64,000 bases of DNA. Origin: NORP240 sp965222175. GTDB taxonomy: Bacteria > Pseudomonadota > Gammaproteobacteria > Pseudomonadales > Pseudohongiellaceae. The stretch covers positions 2,542,001 through 2,606,000 of the forward strand of contig OZ244938.1 of assembly GCA_965222175.1 (NCBI GenBank). The letters are read 5' to 3'. Below, piece after piece: positions 27,368-36,814 of this stretch (positions are counted from its first letter, which is position 1; each line of letters opens with the position of its first letter). Both the position numbers and the translations under genes were made by a program. The notes beneath the pieces are model-generated. The model ran no database searches. It saw only the letters and a program-made list of their open reading frames with translations, and was not told the DNA's origin.

Positions 27368-28381
27368 CTAGCCACCGGTCATGTTCATCAGCCTGACCGG
27401 CTGCTCGTAGTCGACATCGTAAAAATAATGACGCTCGGGTTTGATGTCCATGGCATTGACGATGGCAAGTTTCAGATCGTCAGAACTCTTCTGAGGATCC
27501 CGCAGCACTGCTCTCAGGTCCACCGAGTGCTCATTACCCAGGCACAGTAACAGACGTCCCTCAACGGTTACCCGAACACGATTGCAGTCGGCACAGAAGT
27601 TGTGACTGACCGGCGAGATAAATCCGATTCGATTGGGCTGTCCCTCGATCTGCCAGTATTTGGATGGGCCGGCCGTGCGACTGGCGGTGGGCAACAGGGC
27701 ATGGCGCTGACTGATGACGTCGCGCACCCAGTCATTGGTACACAGGGTTTCTTCCCGTTCGTGGTCGGAAGGCCTGCCCAGCGGCATTTCCTCTATGAAC
27801 GCAATATCGACACCCCGGTCCGTGGCGAAATCCACCAGATCCAGAACCTCGTCCTCGTTATAGCCCTTCATGATCACGGAGTTCAGCCTGATGCGCTGGA
27901 ATCCGGCAGCTATGGCCGCGTCTATGCCGGCAACCACGCGATCCAGTTTACCGACCCGGGAAATTCGCTCAAATCGATCGGCACGAAGGCTGTCGATACT
28001 GATATTGATCCTGTTGACACCCGCGGCCTTTAGTTGACCGGCAAATTTCCCCAGCTGCGCGCCGTTGGTCGTCAGTAGCAGTTCCTCGAGCCCCGGGAGC
28101 CTGCCAAGGTCATTCAGCAAGGACATGATGTTGTTTCTCACCATGGGTTCGCCCCCGGTGATGCGGATCTTCTTCACACCCAGTTCGGTAAAGGCCCGGG
28201 CTACCTCATGTAACTCCTCCAAAGACAGAACCTGGTCACGCGGCAGAAACTTCATGTCTTCGGTCATACAATAGACACAGCGAAAATCGCACCGATCGGT
28301 AACGGAGAGACGGACGTAGTCTATCCGCCGATTGAACCGGTCGATCAGCGTGTCTGGTAACTGTGGGGATGACGCATTCAT
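27368..28381 (-). CDS. moaA: GTP 3',8-cyclase MoaA
   Basis: A radical-SAM enzyme for the first step of molybdenum cofactor synthesis from GTP. The 337 residues contain the N-terminal cluster motif CDFRCVYC (C-x3-C-x2-C), the second cluster ligands in FCADCNRVRVTVEGRLLLC (C-x2-C-x13-C), and the conserved C-terminal Gly-Gly. The ATG at 28381 was chosen because the family starts just before DRFNRRIDYVRLSVTDRC. An AGGA lies just upstream. Confidence 0.95.
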   Translation of the reverse strand: MNASSPQLPDTLIDRFNRRIDYVRLSVTDRCDFRCVYCMTEDMKFLPRDQVLSLEELHEVARAFTELGVKKIRITGGEPMVRNNIMSLLNDLGRLPGLEELLLTTNGAQLGKFAGQLKAAGVNRINISIDSLRADRFERISRVGKLDRVVAGIDAAIAAGFQRIRLNSVIMKGYNEDEVLDLVDFATDRGVDIAFIEEMPLGRPSDHEREETLCTNDWVRDVISQRHALLPTASRTAGPSKYWQIEGQPNRIGFISPVSHNFCADCNRVRVTVEGRLLLCLGNEHSVDLRAVLRDPQKSSDDLKLAIVNAMDIKPERHYFYDVDYEQPVRLMNMTGG

Positions 28382-28476
28382 TTCCTGTCCCGAATCTGCG
28401 CTATGACCTGCAGTGTAGCAAAAATATACCGCCAGAACGCCTCCGCCGGCTAGAAAATACCCCAATCCATCCTGCT

Positions 28477-29115
28477 TTAACCGGAAACTGGCGGCAGACT
28501 TACCACCAGTTGCACACCAAGCCCGATAAGTACCAGCCCCATCAGCCGTTCAAACCAGGCGCCGGCCCGCAGCAATGACGACCTGATGCCGGCAATGCCC
28601 AGCACCACGGACAACAGGGCAAACCAGGCAAAGGTCGCCAGCGACAGGTAAATGCCATACAGCGCCTGGACCGCGACCGGTGTCTGAATATCGATAATCA
28701 CGGTGAACAGGGCCAGGAAAAACAACGTTGCCTTGGGATTGAGACCATTGGTCAGAAAGCCTGTGACCAGCCACTTCCACGGTGACTCGCTGTCAGGCTG
28801 GACCGGTTCGGCAAGGTGAACAGCTGACCGCCGGGAAGCCTGGATGGCACGGTAGCCCAACAGCACCAGGTAGATGGCGGCAACCACTTTCACGGTGTTG
28901 AACAGCGCCGGGGTCGTGGACAGCAGTACGCCTACTCCCAGCACGCAATACCCGCAATGCAGAAGGATGCCGAGGGCGATACCTGAACTGGTCCATACCC
29001 CGCCACGACGTCCGTGGCGAATGCTGTGACGCATGACGATGGCAAAGTCAGGACCTGGCGAGGCCACGGCAACCAGATGGGCAATGGCAATGGTCAGGAA
29101 CTCAGCAAGGTACAT
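28477..29115 (-). CDS. LysE/RhtB-family amino-acid exporter
   Basis: A 212-residue inner-membrane protein with six hydrophobic segments. The LysE signature is near the start, SPGPDFAIVMRHSIRHGRRGGVWTSSGIALG, with GFLTNGLNPKATLFFLALF in the middle. The family exports amino acids such as threonine, homoserine or lysine; the substrate here is unknown. It lies between the ccm operon and moaA on the same strand, with gaps of about 80-95 bp on each side. Confidence 0.9.
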   Translation of the reverse strand: MYLAEFLTIAIAHLVAVASPGPDFAIVMRHSIRHGRRGGVWTSSGIALGILLHCGYCVLGVGVLLSTTPALFNTVKVVAAIYLVLLGYRAIQASRRSAVHLAEPVQPDSESPWKWLVTGFLTNGLNPKATLFFLALFTVIIDIQTPVAVQALYGIYLSLATFAWFALLSVVLGIAGIRSSLLRAGAWFERLMGLVLIGLGVQLVVSLPPVSG

Positions 29116-29195
29116 TCAGCAATCCCGGGGAATCACCGATTAATGAGGCAGACGCGCTGCCGGAGCACATCGCCAGCGGCAACCGCAAAATCCAC

Positions 29196-30494
29196 TCAGG
29201 GGACCACGTCGCCCACGCCGATGACCAGTTCAATCGTGTTCAGCTCGCCGTCATGGGTAAAGGGCTCGGACTGCACCCGGTAGTCACCGGACTGCACATT
29301 GGCGGAACCGGACCGCGATACCGTGGCACTGACATAGACCGATTCCGCCGATGAAATATTGAATGCCGGTGTAAGCGCCATGTTGTTATCCAGGGTAACC
29401 GTCACCGGAAGATCATCCACAACCAGATCGGTCGCTGCCAGCGGTGGCATGCCGTCCTGCTCAGCGCTTCGCACGGCGATAAAAACCCGCATACCGGAAG
29501 GCAGTATCAGCCCCTCCGTCAGCGACAGGCTCACTTCAATTCGCGGTCCTGCCAGCTCGCCGTCCCCCTCCTGTCCAGCAAGCTGCTGCTGGGCAACGGC
29601 AATGCGCTGGCGCAGCTGTTGTGCCTGGGTGGAATTGGGATTGGACTGGATCATCAGCCGCCAGTAGCCGATGGCAGCCGACAGGTCACCCTGCATTTCC
29701 GCATCCACCGCCAGCAACTGTAGCGAGGCGTTTTCCGACGGGTTGATGGATCGCGCCTGCTCGACGGTTGCCAGCACCTCGTCAGTCATGGCGCCTTCCG
29801 CCATCAGGTATTTGATCTGGGCCAGCAGGCCCAGCGTGGCCGCCTTGTCCGGTCCTTCCGGCATGAGATCGCTGGCCCGCTGAAATGCGATTTCGGCTTC
29901 GCCAAACATGCCCAGATTGGAAAAATTCCGCCCCAGGAAGTACCAGGCCCACTCATTGGTTTCGTCTTCCTGAACGACCCGGCCAAGGGCGATCACCAGG
30001 TCGCGCAGCTGTTCTTCGTCATTATCACTGGCGATGGACTGTTCATACAGATCCATAAGCTGCACATCATCGAGATAGCCCCAGCGGTCATACATGAGAT
30101 ATGCCGCTACCGGAATCAACAGGACCATCACCAGGGGAACCGCTCTGCTCAGCCTATCCGAGGAAGCCGATTTCCGGGTTTTATTCGAGCTGTTCGACGG
30201 CTGCCCTTGGCTGCTGTTTCCAGCCACGCCGGAGGCTTCATCCGAGGTTGCCTGAATTGTGTCATTCAGCAGTGATTTCTGCAGCTCAAGCAACAATTCC
30301 TCGTATTGCGCCGGATCGATGATGCCGTTGTCCAGCTCGATCTGCAGCTCCCGCTGCCGCTCTTCGAAGATCGTCAGGTTGGTGCGGGTCCGCAGGCGTT
30401 CTGTGTCGGCATCAGGCCGATAGTGCCGCCATAACGGAACCAGCACGAACAACGCCGCCAGTAACAGGAATAAAATACTGATTGTCCAGAACAA
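29196..30494 (-). CDS. ccmI: Cytochrome c maturation protein CcmI (CycH)
   Basis: Holds apocytochrome c for heme attachment. The 432 residues have a first membrane helix (about 4-22), a periplasm-to-cytoplasm loop with the family pattern RTNLTIFEERQRELQIELDNGIIDPAQYEEL, and a second helix near 118-135. TPR repeats lie at about 145-305, followed by a C-terminal beta domain (315-430). The start is TTG at 30494 with no clear ribosome site; no ATG or GTG is available. It is the last gene of the ccm operon. Confidence 0.92.
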   Translation of the reverse strand: MFWTISILFLLLAALFVLVPLWRHYRPDADTERLRTRTNLTIFEERQRELQIELDNGIIDPAQYEELLLELQKSLLNDTIQATSDEASGVAGNSSQGQPSNSSNKTRKSASSDRLSRAVPLVMVLLIPVAAYLMYDRWGYLDDVQLMDLYEQSIASDNDEEQLRDLVIALGRVVQEDETNEWAWYFLGRNFSNLGMFGEAEIAFQRASDLMPEGPDKAATLGLLAQIKYLMAEGAMTDEVLATVEQARSINPSENASLQLLAVDAEMQGDLSAAIGYWRLMIQSNPNSTQAQQLRQRIAVAQQQLAGQEGDGELAGPRIEVSLSLTEGLILPSGMRVFIAVRSAEQDGMPPLAATDLVVDDLPVTVTLDNNMALTPAFNISSAESVYVSATVSRSGSANVQSGDYRVQSEPFTHDGELNTIELVIGVGDVVP

Positions 30495-30591
30495 GAAATG
30501 TACCCAGGGTGTGTCGGTTAGAGTTTAAGGCCTGGTCGGCAGCAGCCGGTGCCGGGCCGTCGGTTCTGTTTTCTGACGCCGGCATTCTGCT

Positions 30592-31071
30592 TTATTGGTT
30601 GTCCGCCGACCGCTCATTCAGCAATTCCTTCAATTGCTGCTGTTCCTCCTCGCTAAGCGTTCCGGCGGAAGAGGTTCTGGCTTTTTTGACGATACTGAAA
30701 ACCACCAGTCCGCCGACCAGCAGGAATATCAATGGACCGAACCACAGCAGCACGGTTTCGGCACGCAGGCGTGGCCGATAGAAAATGAAATCGCCGTAGC
30801 GCTCAAACATGAACTGTTCGATTTCCTGGTCGCTCATGCCGCTTATGATCATGCGATGGATTTCCCGCCGCAGATCTTCGGCAACCCCGCCGGTGGAACC
30901 TGACAGATTGGTATTCTGGCACATGGGACAGCGCAGCTCGTTGGACAGCCGGCGAAAACGCTGTTGCTGCTCTTCCGTTTCGAACTCGAAGGTATCCACC
31001 TGGGCGAAGGCGCTGCCCGCGGTATTCAACGCGGACAGTCCAATCACCAGAATCAGTGCAAGCCGCAGCAA
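30592..31071 (-). CDS. ccmH: Cytochrome c maturation protein CcmH
   Basis: A membrane-anchored thiol reductant for apocytochrome c. The 159 residues comprise a signal peptide (to about AFAQ at 24), the redox motif LRCPMCQN (near 46-53), a three-helix domain with MIISGMSDQEIEQFMFERYGDFIFYRP, and a C-terminal membrane helix (about 104-125). This is the short CcmH form, paired with a separate CcmI. The start is TTG at 31071, directly abutting the ccmG stop and preceded by AGGAG. Confidence 0.95.
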   Translation of the reverse strand: MLRLALILVIGLSALNTAGSAFAQVDTFEFETEEQQQRFRRLSNELRCPMCQNTNLSGSTGGVAEDLRREIHRMIISGMSDQEIEQFMFERYGDFIFYRPRLRAETVLLWFGPLIFLLVGGLVVFSIVKKARTSSAGTLSEEEQQQLKELLNERSADNQ

Positions 31072-31608
31072 TCAGGACTCCTCTCTATCGAGTTCTTCAA
31101 TGGCCGGAACAAAGATATCCTGCCAGGCCTGCTCATCCAGTACACTCACGTGCCGGTATCGGATAACCCCGTTACTGTCGATCAGAAAGGTTTCCGGTGC
31201 CCCATACACGCCGAGGTCTATGCCCAGCCTGCCGTCATGGTCCATGATACTGAAGGTAAATGGATCGCCATTGGTTTCCAGCCAGTCCAGGGCCGCGTTC
31301 TGTTGATCCTTGTAGTTGATTCCGACGATGGGTATAACCTCGTTTTCCGACAGTCGCATGAATGTCGGATGTTCCGCCAGGCAGGGCAGACAGTAGCTTC
31401 CCCAGACATTCAGCAGAAACGGTCCTTCCGGCAGGTCTTCCTTGGCGACCAGCTGGTTGTCATAGACATCCTCAAGTTCAAATTCCGGCAAGGGCTTGTT
31501 GATGAGTACCGACGGCAGTTCGCTTGTTTCAAGGTACAGACCTCGCCACAACAGGACTCCCAGTACCAGGAAACCCGCAATCGGAACGAAAAACTTCAAT
31601 CTCTGCAT
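31072..31608 (-). CDS. ccmG: Thiol:disulfide interchange protein CcmG/DsbE
   Basis: A periplasmic, membrane-tethered thioredoxin-fold reductant of cytochrome c maturation. The 178 residues include one N-terminal anchor (about 7-24), the active site WGSYCLPC with Cys73 and Cys76, and the cis-proline region GAPETFLID. The normal family motif is WASWCxxC or a close form, so WGSYC is within range. The ATG at 31608 follows GGGGGAG. It is coupled to ccmF upstream and ccmH downstream. Confidence 0.95.
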   Translation of the reverse strand: MQRLKFFVPIAGFLVLGVLLWRGLYLETSELPSVLINKPLPEFELEDVYDNQLVAKEDLPEGPFLLNVWGSYCLPCLAEHPTFMRLSENEVIPIVGINYKDQQNAALDWLETNGDPFTFSIMDHDGRLGIDLGVYGAPETFLIDSNGVIRYRHVSVLDEQAWQDIFVPAIEELDREES

Positions 31609-31620
31609 AGCTCCCCCAGG

Positions 31621-33615
31621 TTACACGCTTTGTGGTTCAGCCGGCGGGACTTTTTCTGTTTCCCGCCGCAGTTGATCCCTGACCAGCAATTTCCGGTAAC
31701 GTTTATCCAGGGCGGTGGTAATTCCGCCGATACCCATGAAGATGGCTCCCAGCCAGATCCAGCGAACAAACGGCTTCACATACAACGTCATCGACCATGC
31801 GCCACTTTCGCGGCCCTCCCCCAGGGTGACAAAAAGGTCCCGGAAAAACCCGGAATCAATTGCCATTTCCGTGGACGGGGAATTGCTGGCGATATAAATG
31901 CGTTTTTCAGGATGCAGCTCACGCATGAACTCACCCCGGCGGCTCACCAGAATGGTAGCCTCGTCCCCTACGTAGTTGGGACCGGTAATCGGTTGTGTCC
32001 CGTTGAACTGAAAATCGTAATCACCCAGATCGATAGCCTGGCCAGGTGTCAGCAGTACACTTTTCTCCATGCTGAAACTGGACGTCAGGGTGACGCCGAC
32101 AATCATCACCGCCACGCCGAAATGTGCCAGCTGCATGCCCAGGTAATTAGCGGGTAACCCGCGCAGGGCCTGCCAGCGATTCGCCTTGTTGGCGACCTTG
32201 TTATAGACGTCCCGGGCTATGGCGAACACCAGCCAGAAGGCGAGACTGACGCCGATGGTCACGGGCAGGGAAAACTCGAGCGTAATCACCAGCGGGAGAA
32301 TCACGCCCAGCGTCACTGCCGCGATGGCCACCATCGTCAACTGCTTGCGCAGGTAAGCTGTCGACGTGTTTTTCCAGCGGCTTATGGGACCGAATCCCAG
32401 GGCAACAACCAGTAATGCCATCAGCGGGACAAAAATGGCGTTGAAATAAGGCGGTCCGATGGAAATCAGGTTGTCGGTAATGGCCTGGTAGACCATCGGG
32501 AAAAGCGTACCCAGCAGCACCGACGCGGCGGCAACCACCAGGAGTATGTTATTGGTAAGCAGGAACACTTCCCTCGATATGGGCGAAAAACTGGACTCGT
32601 TCCTGATCAGCGGCGCCCGCAGAGCATACAGAACCAGCGATCCACCAACCGTAAGCGCAATGAAACCCAGGATGAAAACGCCGCGCGTGGGATCGCTGGC
32701 AAAGGCATGGACCGAGGTCAGCAGGCCCGAACGGGTAATGAAGGTACCCAGCAGGCTGCCGGCGAACGCCAGGATGGCCAGCAGGACGGTCCAGCTCTTG
32801 AAAACCCCCCGTTTCTCCGTCACCGCCAGGGAGTGCATTAACGCCGTACCCAGCAGCCAGGTGATCAGCGGCGGGTTTTCCACCGGGTCCCAGGCCCACC
32901 AGCCGCCCCAGCCCAGTTCGTAATAGGCCCACCAGCTTCCCAGGGCCAGACCGCCGGTCAGCCAGACCCACGCCATGTTTGCCCAGGGTCGTGACCAGCG
33001 GGCCCAGGCCGCATCCAGCCGACCACTGAGCAGCGCCGCAATGGCGAAGGCGAACACCACGGAGAAGCCGACGTAGCCCATGTACAGAGTCGGCGGGTGC
33101 AATATGAAGGCAATATCCTGAAGCGCCGAATTGAGGTCTGCTCCGTCGCGGGGCGCCAGGGGCAGAACACGATCGAAAGGGTTGGACGTGGCAATCATGA
33201 ACAGTATGTAGCCGGCCGCCAGAAAACCCAGGACGCCCAGCACCCGGGCGACGAAATCCATGGGCAGGCTGCGGCTGAAAATACTGACCATCAGCATCCA
33301 GAAGCTGAGCATGAAAGTCCAGAACAGGAACGAGCCCTCATGACCGCCCCATATAGCGGTTATCTTGTATTGCAGGGGCAACAGCGTATTGGAATGATTG
33401 GCGACAAACTGCACCGAGAAGTCATCGGTAACGAAGGCATAGCCCAACACCACGAGGCAGACACTGAGAAAGACAAATACCCCGGCAGTCAGGGGCCTGG
33501 CCAGGCTCATCCACAGCGCATTGTCGCGGGCGGCTCCAATTATTGGCAATGTGGCCAGCAGGACACTCAGGCAGAATGCCAGAATCAGGGCGAATTGACC
33601 GAACTCAGGAACCAT
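31621..33615 (-). CDS. ccmF: Cytochrome c heme lyase subunit CcmF
   Basis: A large polytopic inner-membrane protein of the heme lyase. The 664 residues have about 15 hydrophobic segments, the WGGHEGSFLFW region near 88, and the heme-handling tryptophan motif GWGGWWAWDPVEN near 235. The first ATG overlaps the end of ccmE by 11 bp, so the genes are translationally coupled. Length and motifs are normal for the system I pathway. Confidence 0.96.
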   Translation of the reverse strand: MVPEFGQFALILAFCLSVLLATLPIIGAARDNALWMSLARPLTAGVFVFLSVCLVVLGYAFVTDDFSVQFVANHSNTLLPLQYKITAIWGGHEGSFLFWTFMLSFWMLMVSIFSRSLPMDFVARVLGVLGFLAAGYILFMIATSNPFDRVLPLAPRDGADLNSALQDIAFILHPPTLYMGYVGFSVVFAFAIAALLSGRLDAAWARWSRPWANMAWVWLTGGLALGSWWAYYELGWGGWWAWDPVENPPLITWLLGTALMHSLAVTEKRGVFKSWTVLLAILAFAGSLLGTFITRSGLLTSVHAFASDPTRGVFILGFIALTVGGSLVLYALRAPLIRNESSFSPISREVFLLTNNILLVVAAASVLLGTLFPMVYQAITDNLISIGPPYFNAIFVPLMALLVVALGFGPISRWKNTSTAYLRKQLTMVAIAAVTLGVILPLVITLEFSLPVTIGVSLAFWLVFAIARDVYNKVANKANRWQALRGLPANYLGMQLAHFGVAVMIVGVTLTSSFSMEKSVLLTPGQAIDLGDYDFQFNGTQPITGPNYVGDEATILVSRRGEFMRELHPEKRIYIASNSPSTEMAIDSGFFRDLFVTLGEGRESGAWSMTLYVKPFVRWIWLGAIFMGIGGITTALDKRYRKLLVRDQLRRETEKVPPAEPQSV

Positions 33616-34081
33616 CGGGACGTCCCTGGGCAGCCTGCGGATAACCTTGCTGATCGACGTGGGAAGCGTCCAGCGCTGCTTTCACTTCCGGCGACATGTA
33701 GTTTTCGTCGTGCTTGGCCAGGACCCGCGATGCCTGCAATACACCGGTTGTATCCACCTCGCCTTCAACCACGATTCCCTGCCCTTCCCGAAACAGGTCG
33801 GGAAGTATCCCTTCATAATGAATGGGCACATCGCTGGCATAATCCGTGGCGATAAACTGCACGGCGAGGGAGTCGCTGGCATGCAGGACGGAACCTTCTT
33901 TCACCATGCCGCCGACACGAATCTCACGTCCGGCAGGCACTTCCCCGGCAGCTACCTGGGTTGGCGTAAAGAACATGTTCAGGTTCTGCCGCAGCGCATA
34001 CAGCGTCAAGCCGATGCCGATACTCAGCCCGAATGCGATAAACAGTATTGTCGCCAGTCGCTTCTTTCTATGGGGTTTCAC
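33605..34081 (-). CDS. ccmE: Cytochrome c maturation heme chaperone CcmE
   Basis: Binds heme covalently in the periplasm and passes it to CcmF. The 158 residues have an N-terminal anchor (about 10-30), an OB-fold, and the heme-binding motif LAKHDENYMSPEV with His124 and Tyr128. The start is GTG at 34081, with GGAGAGAAG upstream. It overlaps ccmF. Confidence 0.96.
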   Translation of the reverse strand: MKPHRKKRLATILFIAFGLSIGIGLTLYALRQNLNMFFTPTQVAAGEVPAGREIRVGGMVKEGSVLHASDSLAVQFIATDYASDVPIHYEGILPDLFREGQGIVVEGEVDTTGVLQASRVLAKHDENYMSPEVKAALDASHVDQQGYPQAAQGRPDGS

Positions 34082-34130
34082 CGCTTCTCTCCAATCGCTT
34101 TAAACAGGATGACCTGAAAACTGTGGCTAA

Positions 34131-34337
34131 TCACTCATTGGCGGCAGCCCGCTGCCTGTCGGTAAGGACCGTGCGTCGCTGCAATTCCTTCATCAGCTTC
34201 TTACGGCGGCGCAATGGTCCCAGCAGGTTCACCAGCAGGAACAGGAAAAACAGCAGGTAAACGGACCACACGTTGAACGCATAGCCACCCATGCTGAGAA
34301 ACTCACCTATGCTGGCAAACTGGATACCGTCGAACAT
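34131..34337 (-). CDS. ccmD: Heme exporter protein CcmD
   Basis: A small single-span protein that helps release heme-loaded CcmE from the CcmABC complex. The 68 residues have one helix (about 24-42, VWSVYLLFFLFLLVNLL), then a basic cytoplasmic stretch RRRKKLMKELQRR typical of CcmD. The ATG is at 34337. It lies between ccmC and ccmE. Confidence 0.93.
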   Translation of the reverse strand: MFDGIQFASIGEFLSMGGYAFNVWSVYLLFFLFLLVNLLGPLRRRKKLMKELQRRTVLTDRQRAAANE

Positions 34338-34347
34338 CTATGGCCTC

Positions 34348-35103
34348 TCAGCTTGCCGGTCTGCCGGCGGCGACCAGGTCCAGAACCCACTGTGACCGGC
34401 TCTCCCGTCGCAGAATCTCATTTCGTGTTGCCATCATCACGTGCACAGCCATGAACAGGTACATGGCCACCACCATGATCAGCGTCGGCACCCAGAATTC
34501 CGGTCCATTGACGCTGCCGCTGTCCATGGACAGGGCACTGGCCGGCTGGTGCAGCGTGTTCCACCATTCCACCGAGTACTTGATGATAACCACGTTTACG
34601 CAGCCGACGATGGACAGAACCGCGCAGGCCTTGGCCGCGGTTTCCGAATCGTTCAGCGCAGAACGCAGGGACACCACGCTTACCAGCAGGAAGAACTGGA
34701 ACAGCATCGAGGTCAGGCGACTGTCGCTCCATTCCCACCAGGTGCCCCACATGACACTGCCCCAGATCGAGCCGGACGCCAGGGTAAGAGCGGAAAACCA
34801 GGCGCCCAGAGGGGCTACGGTTTTCGCCACCATATCGGCCATTTTCATTTTCCACACCAGGGTGATGGTACCAGCCACTGCCATGATGGGAAAAAAGGCC
34901 AGGGACGTGCCGGCCACCGCTACGTGAACCACCAGGATCCGCGTGGTATAGCTTTGTTGATAGTCCGGAGGCACGTACAGCAGTGCCCACACCACGCCCA
35001 CCGTCAGAAACAGGATCATGGCACCGGTCAGCCAGGGCAGCCACCGCCCCGACAGCTCGTAAAACCACTTGGGGGATCCCCATTTGTGAAACCATTGCCA
35101 CAT
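34348..35103 (-). CDS. ccmC: Heme exporter/handling protein CcmC
   Basis: A six-helix membrane protein that loads heme onto CcmE. The 251 residues start MWQWFHKWGSPKWFYELSGRWLPWL and carry the tryptophan-rich heme motif WGSVMWGTWWEWSDSRLTS (about 125-143) and the family His residues. The ATG at 35103 fits the family start; a GTG at 35148 would add 15 residues without homology. Confidence 0.94.
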   Translation of the reverse strand: MWQWFHKWGSPKWFYELSGRWLPWLTGAMILFLTVGVVWALLYVPPDYQQSYTTRILVVHVAVAGTSLAFFPIMAVAGTITLVWKMKMADMVAKTVAPLGAWFSALTLASGSIWGSVMWGTWWEWSDSRLTSMLFQFFLLVSVVSLRSALNDSETAAKACAVLSIVGCVNVVIIKYSVEWWNTLHQPASALSMDSGSVNGPEFWVPTLIMVVAMYLFMAVHVMMATRNEILRRESRSQWVLDLVAAGRPAS

Positions 35104-35246
35104 AGTCAGTAAATACGCCGATTTTGCCGTTTTCGGGTCATTTCGCACTATATCACGGCACCCATTCGTGCCCTGTTACTTATTGTAACCGATTACCACC
35201 AATCCAGCAGGTCCGTCAGCCACGGGGCCCGCCTGACGATTGGCGG

Positions 35247-35942
35247 TCAATTGACGCTGATGCGCAGGGCCGCGGCCGAAGCCAGCGGCGCCATACTGAT
35301 GGCCAGTGCCAGCATGGCTCCCATAATCGCCAGGTGCCCGCCAACCGGATTGCCGTCCATGGCCTGCCCCACGGCCAGGGTGCCGGCAATCAGCACGGGA
35401 ACACTCATAGGCAGGATTATCATCGCCAGGATCAACCCTCGACTGCCCAGTGAAACGGTGAGGGCAACGCCAATAGAGCCCAGCAGGCTGAGTATGGGCG
35501 TTCCCAACAGCAGGGAGCCGATCATCGCCGGGTAGGCTTCGGCGGGCAGTGCCAGCATATAACCCAGCAGCGGGGACAACAACACGAGAGGGATCCCGCT
35601 GACCAGCCAGTGACTCAATATTTTCGCCAATACCATGAAATACAAGGCATGAGGACTGAGCAACAGCAGTTCCAGCGAGCCATCCTCGTAGTCCGATCGG
35701 TAGAGATTGTCCAGCGACAACAGCGAAGCCAACAGCGCACACACCCACAGCACACCGATGGCAATCTCGGCCAGTTCCTCCCGTTCCGGCGAAATACCCA
35801 GGGGAAACAGCGACACCACGATAAAAAAGAACATCAGCGGATTCAGCAGGTCATTGCGTCGTTTAAACGCGACCAGCAGATCTCGCTTCAGGGTGACAAC
35901 GAAGGCGCTGAAACCGTCTGCCCGGGGATGGTTAACTGTCAT
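35247..35942 (-). CDS. ccmB: Heme exporter membrane subunit CcmB
   Basis: The permease partner of the CcmA ATPase. The 231 residues have six hydrophobic segments and the characteristic start LKRDLLVAFKRRNDLLNPLMFFFIVVSLFPLG, followed by GVLWVCALLASLLSLDNLYRSDYEDGSLE. The ATG at 35942 has an AAGGAAAG site. It lies between ccmA and ccmC on the same strand. Confidence 0.95.
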   Translation of the reverse strand: MTVNHPRADGFSAFVVTLKRDLLVAFKRRNDLLNPLMFFFIVVSLFPLGISPEREELAEIAIGVLWVCALLASLLSLDNLYRSDYEDGSLELLLLSPHALYFMVLAKILSHWLVSGIPLVLLSPLLGYMLALPAEAYPAMIGSLLLGTPILSLLGSIGVALTVSLGSRGLILAMIILPMSVPVLIAGTLAVGQAMDGNPVGGHLAIMGAMLALAISMAPLASAAALRISVN

Positions 35943-36033
35943 TTCTGTCTGCTTTCCTTGAGTGTCCCGGGCACCCGCCGACTTCCATGCCCGGCCACGG
36001 GCAATAGCGCAGCAACCAACGCCGGCAGTGTAC

Positions 36034-36690
36034 TCAACTATCGTCCAGGTTCAGATACTGGATATCGGTATTCACCGACAGCGCGTGGTGGGTGGTCACC
36101 ACTACCGCCCCCCCGGCCGACACGTGTTCCGCCAGCAGTTCTTCCAGGGCCGCCACGCCGTAAATATCAAGGGTGGTGAATGGCTCGTCCAGAACCCACA
36201 GCCGGGCAGGGCTGACCAGCAATCGAGCCAGCGAAACCCGCTGCTTTTGACCCGCTGACAGGTTGTGGCAGGGCGAGTCTTCAAAGCCCCGCAGATCCAG
36301 CTTTTCCAGTGCCATGACAATCTTCTCGTCACTGGTCGGTGCCTGCAGATTACAGGCCCAGCGGAGATTCTCCAACGGACTCAGCACCATGTTGACCCCT
36401 ACCCGGTGGCCCAGGTACAACAGCGAGGCAAGAAACTCGTCCCGATGCCTGGCCACTGCCTGTCCATACCAGTAGATGTTGCCGGTGAAGTTATCGTTAA
36501 GCCCGCACAGTATGCGCAGCAAGGTGGTTTTTCCACTGCCGTTACTGCCCTTGACCTGCAGAACCTGTCCTTCACCAAGATCAAAGTCCAGGTTCTGGAA
36601 AAGCAGGCGATCGTCCCGCTCGCAGTGCAATTGCCTGGCACTGAGCATGGCGGCAGGGGGCAGGGAAACGGACGGCATAGACGGAATCAT
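36034..36690 (-). CDS. ccmA: Heme exporter ATP-binding subunit CcmA
   Basis: An ABC ATPase that uses ATP to free holo-CcmE. The 218 residues show Walker A GSNGSGKTT, signature LSAGQKQR and Walker B RLWVLDEPFTTLD. The first ATG (36690) has poor spacing to its ribosome site, so the ATG at 36678 (MPSVSLPP) or 36648 (MLSARQLHCERDD) may be the real start. It is the first gene of the ccmABCDEFGHI operon, downstream of fliA. Confidence 0.94.
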   Translation of the reverse strand: MIPSMPSVSLPPAAMLSARQLHCERDDRLLFQNLDFDLGEGQVLQVKGSNGSGKTTLLRILCGLNDNFTGNIYWYGQAVARHRDEFLASLLYLGHRVGVNMVLSPLENLRWACNLQAPTSDEKIVMALEKLDLRGFEDSPCHNLSAGQKQRVSLARLLVSPARLWVLDEPFTTLDIYGVAALEELLAEHVSAGGAVVVTTHHALSVNTDIQYLNLDDS

Positions 36691-36814
36691 TCCAATGAAC
36701 CAGGACCGCGCGGATTATAACCAAGATGACGCCGATATGCTTGAAGCGAAGCGGAAGCTTTCAGGTGCGGGACCAGTTCGGAAACTGGCAGCAGGGTCCG
36801 TGAAGTGGTTCGGG

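Noticed and set aside
30964..32157. 397-codon plus-strand frame opposite ccmG and ccmF
   Set aside because: It crosses two clear genes on the other strand and resembles no family.
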